This document shows positions 26,824 to 34,905 of a DNA stretch of 64,000 nt, piece after piece. The stretch spans positions 2,728,001-2,792,000 of the forward strand of contig NZ_CP024634.1 of NCBI RefSeq assembly GCF_003711265.1, in the 5' to 3' direction. Made by a program: the position numbers and the translations under genes. The notes below the pieces were generated by a model. That model was not told the origin of the DNA. It ran no database searches and saw only the letters and a program-made list of their open reading frames with translations. The stretch is from Bathymodiolus thermophilus thioautotrophic gill symbiont. Its GTDB lineage: Bacteria; Pseudomonadota; Gammaproteobacteria; PS1; Pseudothioglobaceae. Positions within the stretch are counted from its first letter, which is position 1, and each line of letters opens with the position of its first letter.

Positions 26824-27432
26824 ATGATTATGACAGTTCTTAAAATTGCACTCACGGGTGGCATTGCCTGTGGAAAATCACAATTGGCTCAAATTTTTGC
26901 TAAGTTTGGCGTTGATGTTATTCAACTTGATAACATCAGCAAAGAGATAACAGCGCCTAAATCAGCTGGAATAAAAGAGTTGATTGATGCCTTTGGTAAG
27001 AAAATTGTCCATCCAAATGGTGGCTTAAATCGAGCAGTTTTGCGAGAGATATTATTAGCAAGCAAGAGTAATCAAGCAACTATTGAGCGCATTCTACACC
27101 CAAAAATATTGACAAAAATGCAAGAAAAGATAGAAACGCTGGAAAAACCATTGGTTATTATCGAAATTCCGTTACTCATAGAAGGGTTTAAATATTTTTT
27201 TGATAGGGCTATTGTCGTAACCTGCCATAATAAAAACCAACTAGAAAGGCTAATAAATCGTACAAATATTGACGAAAAACTAGCGAAAAAAATGATTGCC
27301 GCACAAATTAATCAAGAAGAGAGATTAAAAATAACCGAATTATTACCAAGTGATATTGTAGAAAACAATAATACTGTCTCTGATTTGGAACAGCGTGCCG
27401 AACAATTGTATCAAAAATTAATCAATTTGTAG
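26824..27432 (+). CDS. coaE: Dephospho-CoA kinase
   Basis: Last step of coenzyme A synthesis: ATP-dependent phosphorylation of the 3'-hydroxyl of dephospho-CoA. The 202-residue protein opens LKIALTGGIACGKSQLAQIF with a Walker A loop (GGIACGKS). It continues with DVIQLDNISKEI, the conserved ILHPKI segment and VIIEIPLLIEG, and ends with a helical lid. The start at 26824 gives MIMTVLKIAL; the second ATG six bases later is equally plausible. It is the first rightward gene after two leftward tRNAs and is convergent with the ferredoxin-like gene, leaving only four bases between stops. Confidence 0.93.
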   Translation: MIMTVLKIALTGGIACGKSQLAQIFAKFGVDVIQLDNISKEITAPKSAGIKELIDAFGKKIVHPNGGLNRAVLREILLASKSNQATIERILHPKILTKMQEKIETLEKPLVIIEIPLLIEGFKYFFDRAIVVTCHNKNQLERLINRTNIDEKLAKKMIAAQINQEERLKITELLPSDIVENNNTVSDLEQRAEQLYQKLINL

Positions 27433-27436
27433 GTGC

Positions 27437-27754
27437 TTATGCAAAGTTCGTTTGCAGGCGTTTGACTGGTTTGCCATTGATTAAATGCTCGGTGATAATT
27501 TCATCAATATCCTCTTCGTCAATATATTGATACCAAATATTATCAGGATACACCACAGCCACTGGACCCAACTCACACCTCCCCAAACAACGAGATACAC
27601 TTACACCGATTTTCCCTTTACCAAGTTTGCCTTGGTCTCGGCATTTGTCTTTGGCGTAACGATACATTTGTTGAGCGCCAAACTGCGAACAGCATGTCTT
27701 GGCGTCTTGGCGAATGTTATTGCAAAAGAAAATGTGTCGTGTGTAGTAACTCAT
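27437..27754 (-). CDS. Thioredoxin-like [2Fe-2S] ferredoxin domain protein
   Basis: A 105-residue protein of the thioredoxin-fold ferredoxin family. The Cys ligands are arranged as HIFFCNN, KTCCSQFG and SRCLGRCELGPVAVVYPDN, the pattern seen in Aquifex-type [2Fe-2S] ferredoxins and in NuoE-like folds. The start at 27754 is chosen because its ATG overlaps the rsmI stop as ATGA and MSYYTRHIFFCNN fits the family. A longer frame exists but lacks support. It would act as a small electron carrier or redox sensor in the cytoplasm. The redox partner is unknown. Confidence 0.85.
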   Translation of the reverse strand: MSYYTRHIFFCNNIRQDAKTCCSQFGAQQMYRYAKDKCRDQGKLGKGKIGVSVSRCLGRCELGPVAVVYPDNIWYQYIDEEDIDEIITEHLINGKPVKRLQTNFA

Positions 27755-28575
27755 AATTTGATAGCCCGTTGATAGCAATGTTTTTTATCAATACCCGTTA
27801 TTTTTGCCGCCAATTTTGCGGCTTTTGAGGCGCCCATTTCAACGAGTAAAATCGGTAAAATTTTATCCAATTGCGCCTCGCCTGCAACCAAATTACGCTT
27901 ATCAATGCTGGAAACAATAATAACAAACTCGCCTTTTTGGTGTGCCTTATCTTCAATTAAATATTCAATTAATTGTGGCAAAGTGCTGGTTTTGATGGTT
28001 TCAAAAGATTTGGTAATTTCCTTGGCAAAACAAACAATGCGCTCCTCACCCAACACACCTAACAGGTCGTTTGCACAGGCTAAAATGCGTTTAGGTGACT
28101 CGTAAAATACAGCCGTTTCATGGCAGTGAGAAATTGCTTGAATGGCTTTGATACGAGCGCTGGATTTGGCGGGCAAAAAACCAAAAAAACTAAAACTATC
28201 ACTGGCAATACCACAACTGCTTAAGGCACTAATCAACGCTGATGCACCGGGAATAGGGCAGACTGTTATACCCACTTTTTTGGCCTCGCTAACCAAAACA
28301 AAACCTGGGTCACTAATCAGCGGCGTGCCTGCATCGCTAATGAGTGCGATATTTTTCCCTGCCAATAATTCTACCACCACGGCAGCGGTTTTGGCAGATT
28401 CGTTATGCTCGTGAAAAGCTTGAACAGGGGTATTAATGTCATAATGATTAAGCAACTTTTTACTGTGGCGAGTATCTTCTGCTAAAATCAAGTCAACCGT
28501 TTTGAGCGTTTCTATCGCTCTAAACGATATATCTTCAAGGTTTCCAATAGGGGTGGCTACTATATATAAGGACAT
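27751..28575 (-). CDS. rsmI: 16S rRNA (cytidine1402-2'-O)-methyltransferase
   Basis: SAM-dependent methyltransferase of the tetrapyrrole-methylase fold that 2'-O-methylates C1402 of 16S rRNA. The 274 residues begin MSLYIVATPIGNLEDISFRA, with EDTRHSKKLLNHY, ALISDAGTPLISDPGFVLV, VCPIPGASALISALS, FGFLPAKSSARI and FYESPKRI, all diagnostic. It is divergent from yraN (five bases between starts), the usual rsmI-yraN arrangement of gammaproteobacteria. Its stop overlaps the start of the ferredoxin-like gene. Confidence 0.95.
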   Translation of the reverse strand: MSLYIVATPIGNLEDISFRAIETLKTVDLILAEDTRHSKKLLNHYDINTPVQAFHEHNESAKTAAVVVELLAGKNIALISDAGTPLISDPGFVLVSEAKKVGITVCPIPGASALISALSSCGIASDSFSFFGFLPAKSSARIKAIQAISHCHETAVFYESPKRILACANDLLGVLGEERIVCFAKEITKSFETIKTSTLPQLIEYLIEDKAHQKGEFVIIVSSIDKRNLVAGEAQLDKILPILLVEMGASKAAKLAAKITGIDKKHCYQRAIKL

Positions 28576-28580
28576 AAAAG

Positions 28581-28955
28581 ATGTTTAGTTTAAAGCGACA
28601 AGTAGGCAATACAGCGGAAAAATTAGCACTTCAATATTTAACAAAAAAGGGGCTAAAACTTGTCGAGCAAAACTATTTAACTAAGTTTGGTGAAATAGAC
28701 ATCATTATGCTTGATAAATTGGAACAAATATTAGTTTTTGTTGAAGTTCGTTATCGTAAAAATGTATGCTTTGGATCTGCAACTAGTACGATTAACAGCA
28801 CTAAACAAGCAAAAATCATCTGTGCTGCCAACCATTTTTTACAAAAAACCTCTCAATATGACGATTTTATTTGCCGGTTTGATGTTGTTGGGCTAGAATC
28901 TGATTTAAAATATCCTGAAATAAATTGGATAAAAAATGCTTTTGAAGCTATATAA
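28581..28955 (+). CDS. yraN: YraN family protein (UPF0102)
   Basis: A 124-residue protein of the UPF0102 family with a restriction-endonuclease-like fold. Motifs GNTAEKLALQYL, EQNYLTKFGEIDIIMLD and LVFVEVRYRKN supply the Glu, Asp and Glu-X-Lys-like residues of that fold (here EVRYR instead of EVK), and STINSTKQAKI follows. Its biochemical role is unsettled. It lies back to back with rsmI and three bases before the BON-domain lipoprotein gene, the same order as yraM-yraN-diaA-dolP in E. coli with genes missing. The match to the family is clear. Confidence 0.9.
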   Translation: MFSLKRQVGNTAEKLALQYLTKKGLKLVEQNYLTKFGEIDIIMLDKLEQILVFVEVRYRKNVCFGSATSTINSTKQAKIICAANHFLQKTSQYDDFICRFDVVGLESDLKYPEINWIKNAFEAI

Positions 28956-28958
28956 CTG

Positions 28959-29651
28959 ATGAAAAAAATTATTCTATCCACCATGCTAATGGCAAGCACG
29001 CTGTTCTTAACTGGCTGTTTTATAACAACGGCAATTAGCACCACCTTTTTGCTTTCTAACGACAGGCGCAGTAGTGGTGAAATTATTGATGATAAGGGCA
29101 TTCAATTTGTTTTACTGAGCTGGACAAGTGAAGATAAAATCTTACAAGATGCCCATTTAAATTTCCTAATTTATAATAAAACCGTGCTGGTAACAGGCGA
29201 AGTTCCTACTGCTGCTGCACTTGATCACCTTACTGCACAAGCGCCTTCCCAAGATTTTAAAATTAAAAAAGTTATTAACGAAGCGCGCGTTGCAGAAAAT
29301 AGCAGCCTATTTAATCGCATAAAAGATTCAGCCATTACCGCTCAAATTGAAACATTATTCCTTGATCAAGAAGTGTTTAACCCAATACATGTGAAAATTA
29401 CCACAGAAAATCGCACCGTCTATCTAATGGGGTCTGTTACTCAACGCGAAGCGAATTTTGCCACAAAGATTGTATCTTCAGCACAAGGTGTAAAGCGCGT
29501 GGTTAAATTATTCCATTATCTAAAAGACCGTCCTGCGGCTGAAATTAAACGCGATAAACAAAGAAAAATTGAGGCAGAAAACGAAGCCAAAGAAGCAGAA
29601 CGACAACGCCAAGAAGAACTGTTAAGCCCGGCCTTTAACTGGGGAAAATGA
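28959..29651 (+). CDS. BON-domain outer-membrane lipoprotein (DolP/YraP-like)
   Basis: A 230-residue lipoprotein: signal peptide with lipobox LTGC near residue 20, then two BON domains. The first contains VLLSWTSEDKILQDAHLNF and VLVTGEVPTAAALDHL, the second SAITAQIETLFLDQEV and VYLMGSVTQREANFATKI. The C-terminus is a long charged helix (RDKQRKIEAENEAKEAERQR). DolP in E. coli supports outer-membrane integrity and BAM function, and the adjacent yraN supports the assignment. The extended charged tail is longer than in E. coli DolP. Its last 30 bases overlap the convergent rnhB gene. Confidence 0.82.
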   Translation: MKKIILSTMLMASTLFLTGCFITTAISTTFLLSNDRRSSGEIIDDKGIQFVLLSWTSEDKILQDAHLNFLIYNKTVLVTGEVPTAAALDHLTAQAPSQDFKIKKVINEARVAENSSLFNRIKDSAITAQIETLFLDQEVFNPIHVKITTENRTVYLMGSVTQREANFATKIVSSAQGVKRVVKLFHYLKDRPAAEIKRDKQRKIEAENEAKEAERQRQEELLSPAFNWGK

Positions 29652-30176
29652 ATAACGGTGCTGGTCTTTAAGCGCACCAAATCTCTCCAGTGCTATTAAA
29701 TGTTGTTTGGTGCCATAACCTTTGTGCTGTGCAAAGCCATATTCAGGGTGGTAAGCGTCTAATTCAATCATCTGCCTATCGCGTGTTACTTTGGCAATAA
29801 TGGATGCAGCTGAAATGGCTGGTTCGCTCAAATCACCTTTAATAATAGCTGTGCAATTTTCCAATTTCGGGCAACGATTGCCATCTACCAAAACCCTGTC
29901 ATATTGCATATTCAAACTTTCTACCGCACGCCTCATCGCTAACATCGTGGATTGTAGAATGTTAATATCATCAATTTCATTTGCACTTGATTCACCCACT
30001 GCCCACTGGCATTGGTTAGTAATCAGAGTATATAAAACCTCACGCTTTTTCTCGCTAAGTTTCTTAGAATCGGTTAATTCAGGCAAATCAAAATCATCCG
30101 GCAAAATAACCGCACCTGCCACCACATTACCCACCAAACAGCCTCTGCCAACCTCATCAACACCAACAATAATCAT
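29622..30176 (-). CDS. rnhB: Ribonuclease HII
   Basis: Cleaves RNA in RNA-DNA hybrids and at single ribonucleotides in DNA. The 184-residue enzyme has IVGVDEVGRGCLVG with the first acidic pair, LTDSKKLSEKKREVLY, AISAASIIAKVTRD and LDAYHPEYGFAQHKGYGTKQH with the closing Asp and His. In many homologues the first motif reads GRGPLAG, so Cys and Val are mild substitutions outside the catalytic residues. It overlaps fic by four bases upstream, so the two share an mRNA. Its 3' end overlaps the convergent BON lipoprotein gene. Confidence 0.94.
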   Translation of the reverse strand: MIIVGVDEVGRGCLVGNVVAGAVILPDDFDLPELTDSKKLSEKKREVLYTLITNQCQWAVGESSANEIDDINILQSTMLAMRRAVESLNMQYDRVLVDGNRCPKLENCTAIIKGDLSEPAISAASIIAKVTRDRQMIELDAYHPEYGFAQHKGYGTKQHLIALERFGALKDQHRYSFSPVKGRA

Positions 30177-31486
30177 TTGTAAGCCTTGATGCGTTGCTCC
30201 AAGTCATTTGGGGCAATAAAAACAAAGGCTCGCCCTTGTTTAGAGTGTTGCAGTAAATTGAGTTTTGACAAGCCCACCAAGTCAGTTTTTGCAGTTTGAT
30301 AACTAATCGATTGTGAAATTTTATGTCCTGCAATGGTATAAACCGAACCGGGGTGTTTTAGTGCATTTTGAATGAGCATGGCTTGGCGTGAATTGACCTT
30401 GCCATTACTTAGATAATTGCCCAATAAATTAAGCGCTTGTTGCTGTTGCTGCTGTTTTTCATCAACATAATCAAACAACCCAGTAATGGCTTGGGTAATA
30501 AACTTAAGTTGACTGTTAATAAAATAAGTCAAATCAAAATCATCACTTTCAACCATTAAAAACGATTCTCCATATTGAACTTGCGCTTTCTTAATATACC
30601 TTGACAAAGTAATGTATTGAAACAACCAATAATTATTTTTCAAAATCACCCAATAAAACAAAGCCCTTGTCGTCCGCCCATTGCCATCAGCAAAAGGGTG
30701 GTCATACGCCAAAATAAAATGCACAACAATCGCTCGAATAATGGGATGCACAAAATAATCAGGCGAGTTGCCATTCGCAAAATCACATAAAACTGTTAGC
30801 CTGCTAGGCAATTCTTGAAAATCAGGCGGATGATGCAAAATAGTCTGTGTGCTATTATCAACCACATTTACTTCATTGTCCCGCCTAAGTTTGCCAACTT
30901 CCGAATCATCCATCGTTCCCTTGGTAACAATAGCATGTAGTTGCAAAATCAAACTTGGGGTTAATTCATCTTGCTTGTGCTCATTAATAAATTTAATGGC
31001 ATGGTAATTATTGTCAATCATTTTCTGCGAATGGTCGTTAGGCGTTTTGTCGTGTTTCAACATTTCCCGTGCGACTTTTCTGGTGGTTGTTGCACCTTCA
31101 AGTTGGGAGGAACTAATCGCCTCATCTATTAACGCACGCACAATATACCTGTCGCTATTACTGTCAATATTTTTGGCTTCAAGTGAGCCCCGCATTTTTG
31201 AATCTATCTCATGAATATTTTTCTGAATATCATCCGTCAAAACAAAAGAGAAATTCTCAGAAAAAGGTAGATTTTTTTGTTGTTGCAAGCGTGAATATTT
31301 AAGGAAATGCCAATATTGCTCAATATCATCAAACTTATCGGGTGTTTTTAGATGGCGTATTTTATCCCAGTGTGAATAGCGTTTTTTCTCATCAACAATA
31401 GTAGGCACAAGTCCTTGTTGTATTTTTTTAAATACCGACGCAAACAATTCTTCCCGAGAAATTTTAGGTGGTGGAACGATTTTCAT
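30173..31486 (-). CDS. Fic family protein with self-inhibitory helix
   Basis: A 437-residue Fic protein, predicted to transfer AMP from ATP onto hydroxyl side chains of target proteins. The core motif HPFADGNGRTTR (263-274) is complete, including the catalytic His and the phosphate-binding glycines. An upstream inhibitory helix S-S-Q-L-E-G (126-131) fits the (S/T)xxxE(G/N) rule, marking a self-inhibited class II-like enzyme that needs relief of inhibition. The C-terminal 90 residues (KVNSRQAMLIQNALK, ISYQTAKTDLVGLSKL) look like a winged helix, so it may also bind DNA. A perfect palindrome lies upstream as a possible operator. The target proteins are unknown. Confidence 0.88.
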   Translation of the reverse strand: MKIVPPPKISREELFASVFKKIQQGLVPTIVDEKKRYSHWDKIRHLKTPDKFDDIEQYWHFLKYSRLQQQKNLPFSENFSFVLTDDIQKNIHEIDSKMRGSLEAKNIDSNSDRYIVRALIDEAISSSQLEGATTTRKVAREMLKHDKTPNDHSQKMIDNNYHAIKFINEHKQDELTPSLILQLHAIVTKGTMDDSEVGKLRRDNEVNVVDNSTQTILHHPPDFQELPSRLTVLCDFANGNSPDYFVHPIIRAIVVHFILAYDHPFADGNGRTTRALFYWVILKNNYWLFQYITLSRYIKKAQVQYGESFLMVESDDFDLTYFINSQLKFITQAITGLFDYVDEKQQQQQQALNLLGNYLSNGKVNSRQAMLIQNALKHPGSVYTIAGHKISQSISYQTAKTDLVGLSKLNLLQHSKQGRAFVFIAPNDLEQRIKAYK

Positions 31487-31526
31487 ACAAACAATGACAA
31501 CTGAAAAAATTGCTATTATATCACTA

Positions 31527-31553
31527 ATTACTAATTTTCATTAAATTAGTAAT
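31527..31553. promoter_or_regulatory. Perfect inverted repeat upstream of fic, candidate operator
   Basis: ATTACTAATTT, five bases, then AAATTAGTAAT form an 11-bp perfect inverted repeat about 40 bases before the fic start. No T-tract suggesting a terminator follows on either strand. The Fic protein's C-terminal winged-helix-like region could bind it, giving autoregulation; this is inference. Confidence 0.45.
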
Positions 31554-31644
31554 TAAATAAAAATTTCATAATATTCTTTGTTTTGACAGGGGTAATTCGA
31601 AATAAAAACTTATGAATTAACATCTAAAACCCACCAATATAACA

Positions 31645-32916
31645 CTAACTACTAATCGCCTTAAAACCAATATCAGTTCGATAATAAGCATTTTCCCAGT
31701 CAATTTTTTGTAATAACGCATACGCATTTGCCTGTGCATCCTGAGTATCCACACCAAGTGCCGTGGCACATAAAACACGCCCACCATTACTGACAACATT
31801 ATCACCTTCCATCTTAGTGCCAGCATGAAACACCTTAGCCGAAGCACTGTCCTCTGGCAATCCAATCACTTCGCCCGAAGGATAAGCGTTAGGATAACCA
31901 TTCGCCGCCAACACCACGCCCATTGATGAGCGCTCATCCCATTCAATACTGGCTTGGTCTAATTTTTGTTGTGTTGCCAACAAGCATAATTGTGCTAAAT
32001 TAGAGTGCAAACGCATCATAATCGGCTGCGTTTCTGGGTCGCCAAAACGGCAATTGTATTCCAAAACCTTAGAATTTCCTTGCTGGTCAATCATCAACCC
32101 CGCATACAAAAAACCCGTATAAGGCCTACCTTCAACCGCCATACCCTCAACCGTTGGACGGATAACCGTGTCCATAACATCTTGAAAAATCTCATCAGTA
32201 ACAATCGGTGCTGGCGAATAAGCACCCATGCCACCAGTATTCGGGCCTTTATCGCCATTGTCTCGTGCCTTATGATCTTGTGAAGTTGCCATTGGCAAGA
32301 TATTTTTGCCATCAACCATCACAATAAAACTCGCCTCTTCACCCCTTAAAAATTCCTCAATCACCACACGAGAACCCGCTTCACCAAAGCGATTACCTTC
32401 CAACATATCGTTAATCGCATCACTCGCTTCTTGTTGCGTATTGGCAATAATCACCCCTTTGCCCGCCGCCAAACCATCCGCTTTAATCACAATCGGCGTG
32501 CCCTTTTCTCGCACATACTTCACCGCAGGCTCAACCTCAGTAAAAACCTCATAAAATGCAGTCGGAATATTATTCCTATCAAGAAAATCTTTACAAAACG
32601 CCTTCGACCCCTCCAATTGCGAAGCCGCCTGAGTAGGTCCAAAAATCGCCAACCCCTCCGCCTGAAATGCATCCACCACTCCAATCACCAACGGTGCTTC
32701 AGGTCCCACAATAGTAATATCAATCCCATTATTTTTAGCAAACTCAATCAAAGCGCTAGTATCCTCCACGCCAATATCAACATTCGTCAATTTGTCCTCC
32801 AACTGCGTCCCCGCATTACCCGGCGCCACAAAAACCGCCTCAACACTATCAAACTTAGCACACTGCCAAGAAATAGCATGCTCACGCCCACCACTGCCTA
32901 TTACTAATACTTTCAT
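31645..32916 (-). CDS. purD: Phosphoribosylamine-glycine ligase
   Basis: ATP-grasp enzyme of purine synthesis that joins 5-phosphoribosylamine and glycine. The 423 residues start MKVLVIGSGGREHAISWQCA. They contain VFVAPGNAGTQ, VVGPEAPLVIGVVD, the ATP-grasp block IVIKADGLAAGKGVIIA, GEEASFIVMVDG, the GPNTGGMGAYSPAP block and LEYNCRFGDPETQPIMMRL. All family segments are present and length is normal. It is flanked by a MITE remnant upstream and the fic operator region downstream, so it appears to be transcribed alone. Confidence 0.96.
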   Translation of the reverse strand: MKVLVIGSGGREHAISWQCAKFDSVEAVFVAPGNAGTQLEDKLTNVDIGVEDTSALIEFAKNNGIDITIVGPEAPLVIGVVDAFQAEGLAIFGPTQAASQLEGSKAFCKDFLDRNNIPTAFYEVFTEVEPAVKYVREKGTPIVIKADGLAAGKGVIIANTQQEASDAINDMLEGNRFGEAGSRVVIEEFLRGEEASFIVMVDGKNILPMATSQDHKARDNGDKGPNTGGMGAYSPAPIVTDEIFQDVMDTVIRPTVEGMAVEGRPYTGFLYAGLMIDQQGNSKVLEYNCRFGDPETQPIMMRLHSNLAQLCLLATQQKLDQASIEWDERSSMGVVLAANGYPNAYPSGEVIGLPEDSASAKVFHAGTKMEGDNVVSNGGRVLCATALGVDTQDAQANAYALLQKIDWENAYYRTDIGFKAISS

Positions 32917-32931
32917 TGTTTTATCCTATAT

Positions 32932-33013
32932 GAGACTTTTGCATAAATATGGATGATTAGCAAAATTCAATTTTTGCCCACTTGATGATTATTCATATTT
33001 ATGCAAAGGTCTC
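32932..33013 (+). repeat. Internally deleted copy of the MITE upstream of purD
   Basis: An 82-bp element. It begins GAGACTTTTGCATAAATATGG and ends TATTTATGCAAAGGTCTC, keeping the left arm as far as TTTTTGCCCACTTG and then jumping directly to TGATGATTATTC of the right arm. The central stem-loop is deleted. Its right terminus contributes the last base of the stop codon of the next gene. Confidence 0.88.
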
Positions 33014-33639
33014 TATATATATTGTTCTATAAATTCTCTAAAATTTTTATGTGACATAATCTGTGTGCCGTCGCAATTAAATGACATTGATACGGTTGAA
33101 TTAAATAGATTGATGGTAATTGTGCGTAAATAATAACCTTCTAAATGACGCAATTTAGGAATATTTTCCAGAATAAAGCGCAAGTCGTTGATGTTGGTTA
33201 ATTGCCCCATTTTTTGGTTGCGCTCGAGTAAAGATTGTTGCCATTGTGGGGAGAGGATTTCAAATGAGTCGTCTTGTTCGAGCAATTTGTAAATGCGCTT
33301 AATCAACTGGCTTTTTTCTTTTAACGCAATTTTATTAAAATGAAAATCTATATACTCGGGACTTAGCAAATCTTCTGCTAAATGCACCTCGGTATTAAGT
33401 GGGTCAAAAACGCTGGATAACCGAACTTCGGTATTATTCAAGCCAATTACCAAACGATAAGCGCCTGTTTCAAGTAGCAAATACAGCCAAACCCTCGCAA
33501 GTTCGTCAATGTTTTCATCTACAACATTAAAAGCCCGTTCACGGTTATAAACACTTTCACGCAGGCTTTTATCACCTTTGATGGAGTGCATTAAGTTGTT
33601 ATTAAAATAATAGCCAACGAGGGCGTCTTTTTTCTTCAT
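33013..33639 (-). CDS. Hypothetical protein of the truB operon
   Basis: A 208-residue soluble protein that I do not recognise. It has no signal peptide or membrane helix. It is rich in charged helical segments such as NVVDENIDELARVWLYLLLE and LKEKSQLIKRIYKLLEQDD, and ends SHKNFREFIEQYI. It starts inside the last four bases of truB and so is translationally coupled to the rimP-nusA-infB-rbfA-truB operon. That suggests a co-expressed but unknown role. Its stop codon TAG is completed by the terminal base of a MITE remnant, so the original C-terminus may have been longer. Confidence 0.65.
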   Translation of the reverse strand: MKKKDALVGYYFNNNLMHSIKGDKSLRESVYNRERAFNVVDENIDELARVWLYLLLETGAYRLVIGLNNTEVRLSSVFDPLNTEVHLAEDLLSPEYIDFHFNKIALKEKSQLIKRIYKLLEQDDSFEILSPQWQQSLLERNQKMGQLTNINDLRFILENIPKLRHLEGYYLRTITINLFNSTVSMSFNCDGTQIMSHKNFREFIEQYI

Positions 33640-34547
33640 ATAAATAATCGCTTGGGTTGTAAGTAGCCATTTTCTATTTGTCCAATACCTAGAAAAATGG
33701 CGTTTTCGTCAAACATTTTAACCAAATTATCAACTTGGTTTGCAATTTTAATTTGCCTGCCATAACGAATGTCTATGCCTTGTTGTTTGTCAATGGTAAC
33801 GCTGTGAATACTAGGTAGCATTTCTTCACTTGGAAAAATCTTGGCATCCAATTGTTCAAAATCACCTGTATCGCCTGTTAAAGCTTCCAAATCAGCAAAC
33901 TTAAGCGCCTGAGTGATGTCAATGTGGGCAAATCCTGTACGGCGTAATTCAATAACATGTGCGCCACAACCCAATTTATCGCCAATATCAGCAATCAATG
34001 AGCGAATATAAGTACCTTTAGAGCACGACACCTCTAAACTGACTACACCATTTTCATAGCCTAAAAAATCAAGTTTATGAATGGTAACTGAGCGGGCTTT
34101 GCGTTCAATCTCAATCCCTTGTCTAGCAAGTTTGTATAAAGGTTGTCCGTCTTTTTTAAGCGCTGAATACATCGGTGGCACTTGCTCAATATCACCTTGA
34201 AAACTCAATGCGGCATCCAGCACTTGCGCTTCACTGATTTGCCCAAAGTCTTTTATTACAGTAACTTCACCTTCGCAATCCAGCGTATCTGTCGTTTGTC
34301 CAAGTTGCCCACGCACAAAATATCGTTTGTCATCATTAAGCAAAAATCCTGCAACTTTTGTAGCCTGCCCCAAACAAATTGGCAATATGCCACTTGCCAA
34401 AGGATCCAATGCGCCGGTATGCCCTGCTTTTTTGGCAAAAAATAAGCGTTTAACTTTTTGTAAAGCGGCGTTAGAACTCAATCCTGTGTCTTTATCCAAC
34501 AGAATGATGCCATTAATATCCCTGCCTTTTGCGTTGCGTCGTGACAC
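33636..34547 (-). CDS. truB: tRNA pseudouridine(55) synthase
   Basis: Makes pseudouridine 55 in the T-loop of tRNAs. The 303-residue protein starts with INGIILLDKDTGLSSNAALQ. It has KAGHTGALDPLASGILPICLG with the catalytic Asp, QVPPMYSALKKDGQPLYKLARQG, and the C-terminal VSCSKGTYIRSLIADIG block. A PUA-like C-terminal part follows (IDKQQGIDIRYGR). It lies nine bases after rbfA in the conserved nusA-infB-rbfA-truB order. In many gammaproteobacteria rpsO follows, but here an unknown gene overlaps its 3' end instead. Confidence 0.96.
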   Translation of the reverse strand: MSRRNAKGRDINGIILLDKDTGLSSNAALQKVKRLFFAKKAGHTGALDPLASGILPICLGQATKVAGFLLNDDKRYFVRGQLGQTTDTLDCEGEVTVIKDFGQISEAQVLDAALSFQGDIEQVPPMYSALKKDGQPLYKLARQGIEIERKARSVTIHKLDFLGYENGVVSLEVSCSKGTYIRSLIADIGDKLGCGAHVIELRRTGFAHIDITQALKFADLEALTGDTGDFEQLDAKIFPSEEMLPSIHSVTIDKQQGIDIRYGRQIKIANQVDNLVKMFDENAIFLGIGQIENGYLQPKRLFI

Positions 34548-34556
34548 CAGTCGAAT

Positions 34557-34895
34557 TTAAAGTTTGGCTAATAATTTATCAATTCTAGCACCTGTGTTTG
34601 GCGCTGAATCGTAAATAAACTTGAGGGCTGGCGTATGGCGTAAGTCTAGGGTTTTTGATAGGCGAGAACGGAAAAAACCACTGGCTTTATAAAGTAAGGG
34701 TGCCACAGTGTTTTGCTGATCTTCTGGTACGGTGTAAAAAACCTTCGCACTGCTTAAATCACGACTGCTTAAAACATCGGTGATGCTAACCATTTGCAAT
34801 CTAGGGTCTTTGGTTTCGTTTCTTAACAGCATTACTAATTCTCGATGAATCAATTCATTAACTCTTTCAACTCTATAAGAAGCTTGCTCTGCCAT
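34557..34895 (-). CDS. rbfA: Ribosome-binding factor A
   Basis: Cold-shock-associated factor that binds the 30S subunit and helps maturation of the 16S rRNA 5' end. The 112-residue product has the KH-like fold sequence RVERVNELIHRELVMLLRNE, DPRLQMVSITDVLSSRDLSSAKVF and LDLRHTPALKFIYDSAPNTGARID. The start at 34895 (MAEQASYR) is preferred because it follows the infB stop by ten bases and fits the family; an upstream extension would overlap infB. It sits between infB and truB as usual. Confidence 0.92.
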   Translation of the reverse strand: MAEQASYRVERVNELIHRELVMLLRNETKDPRLQMVSITDVLSSRDLSSAKVFYTVPEDQQNTVAPLLYKASGFFRSRLSKTLDLRHTPALKFIYDSAPNTGARIDKLLAKL

Positions 34896-34905
34896 TTGTA
34901 AGTGC

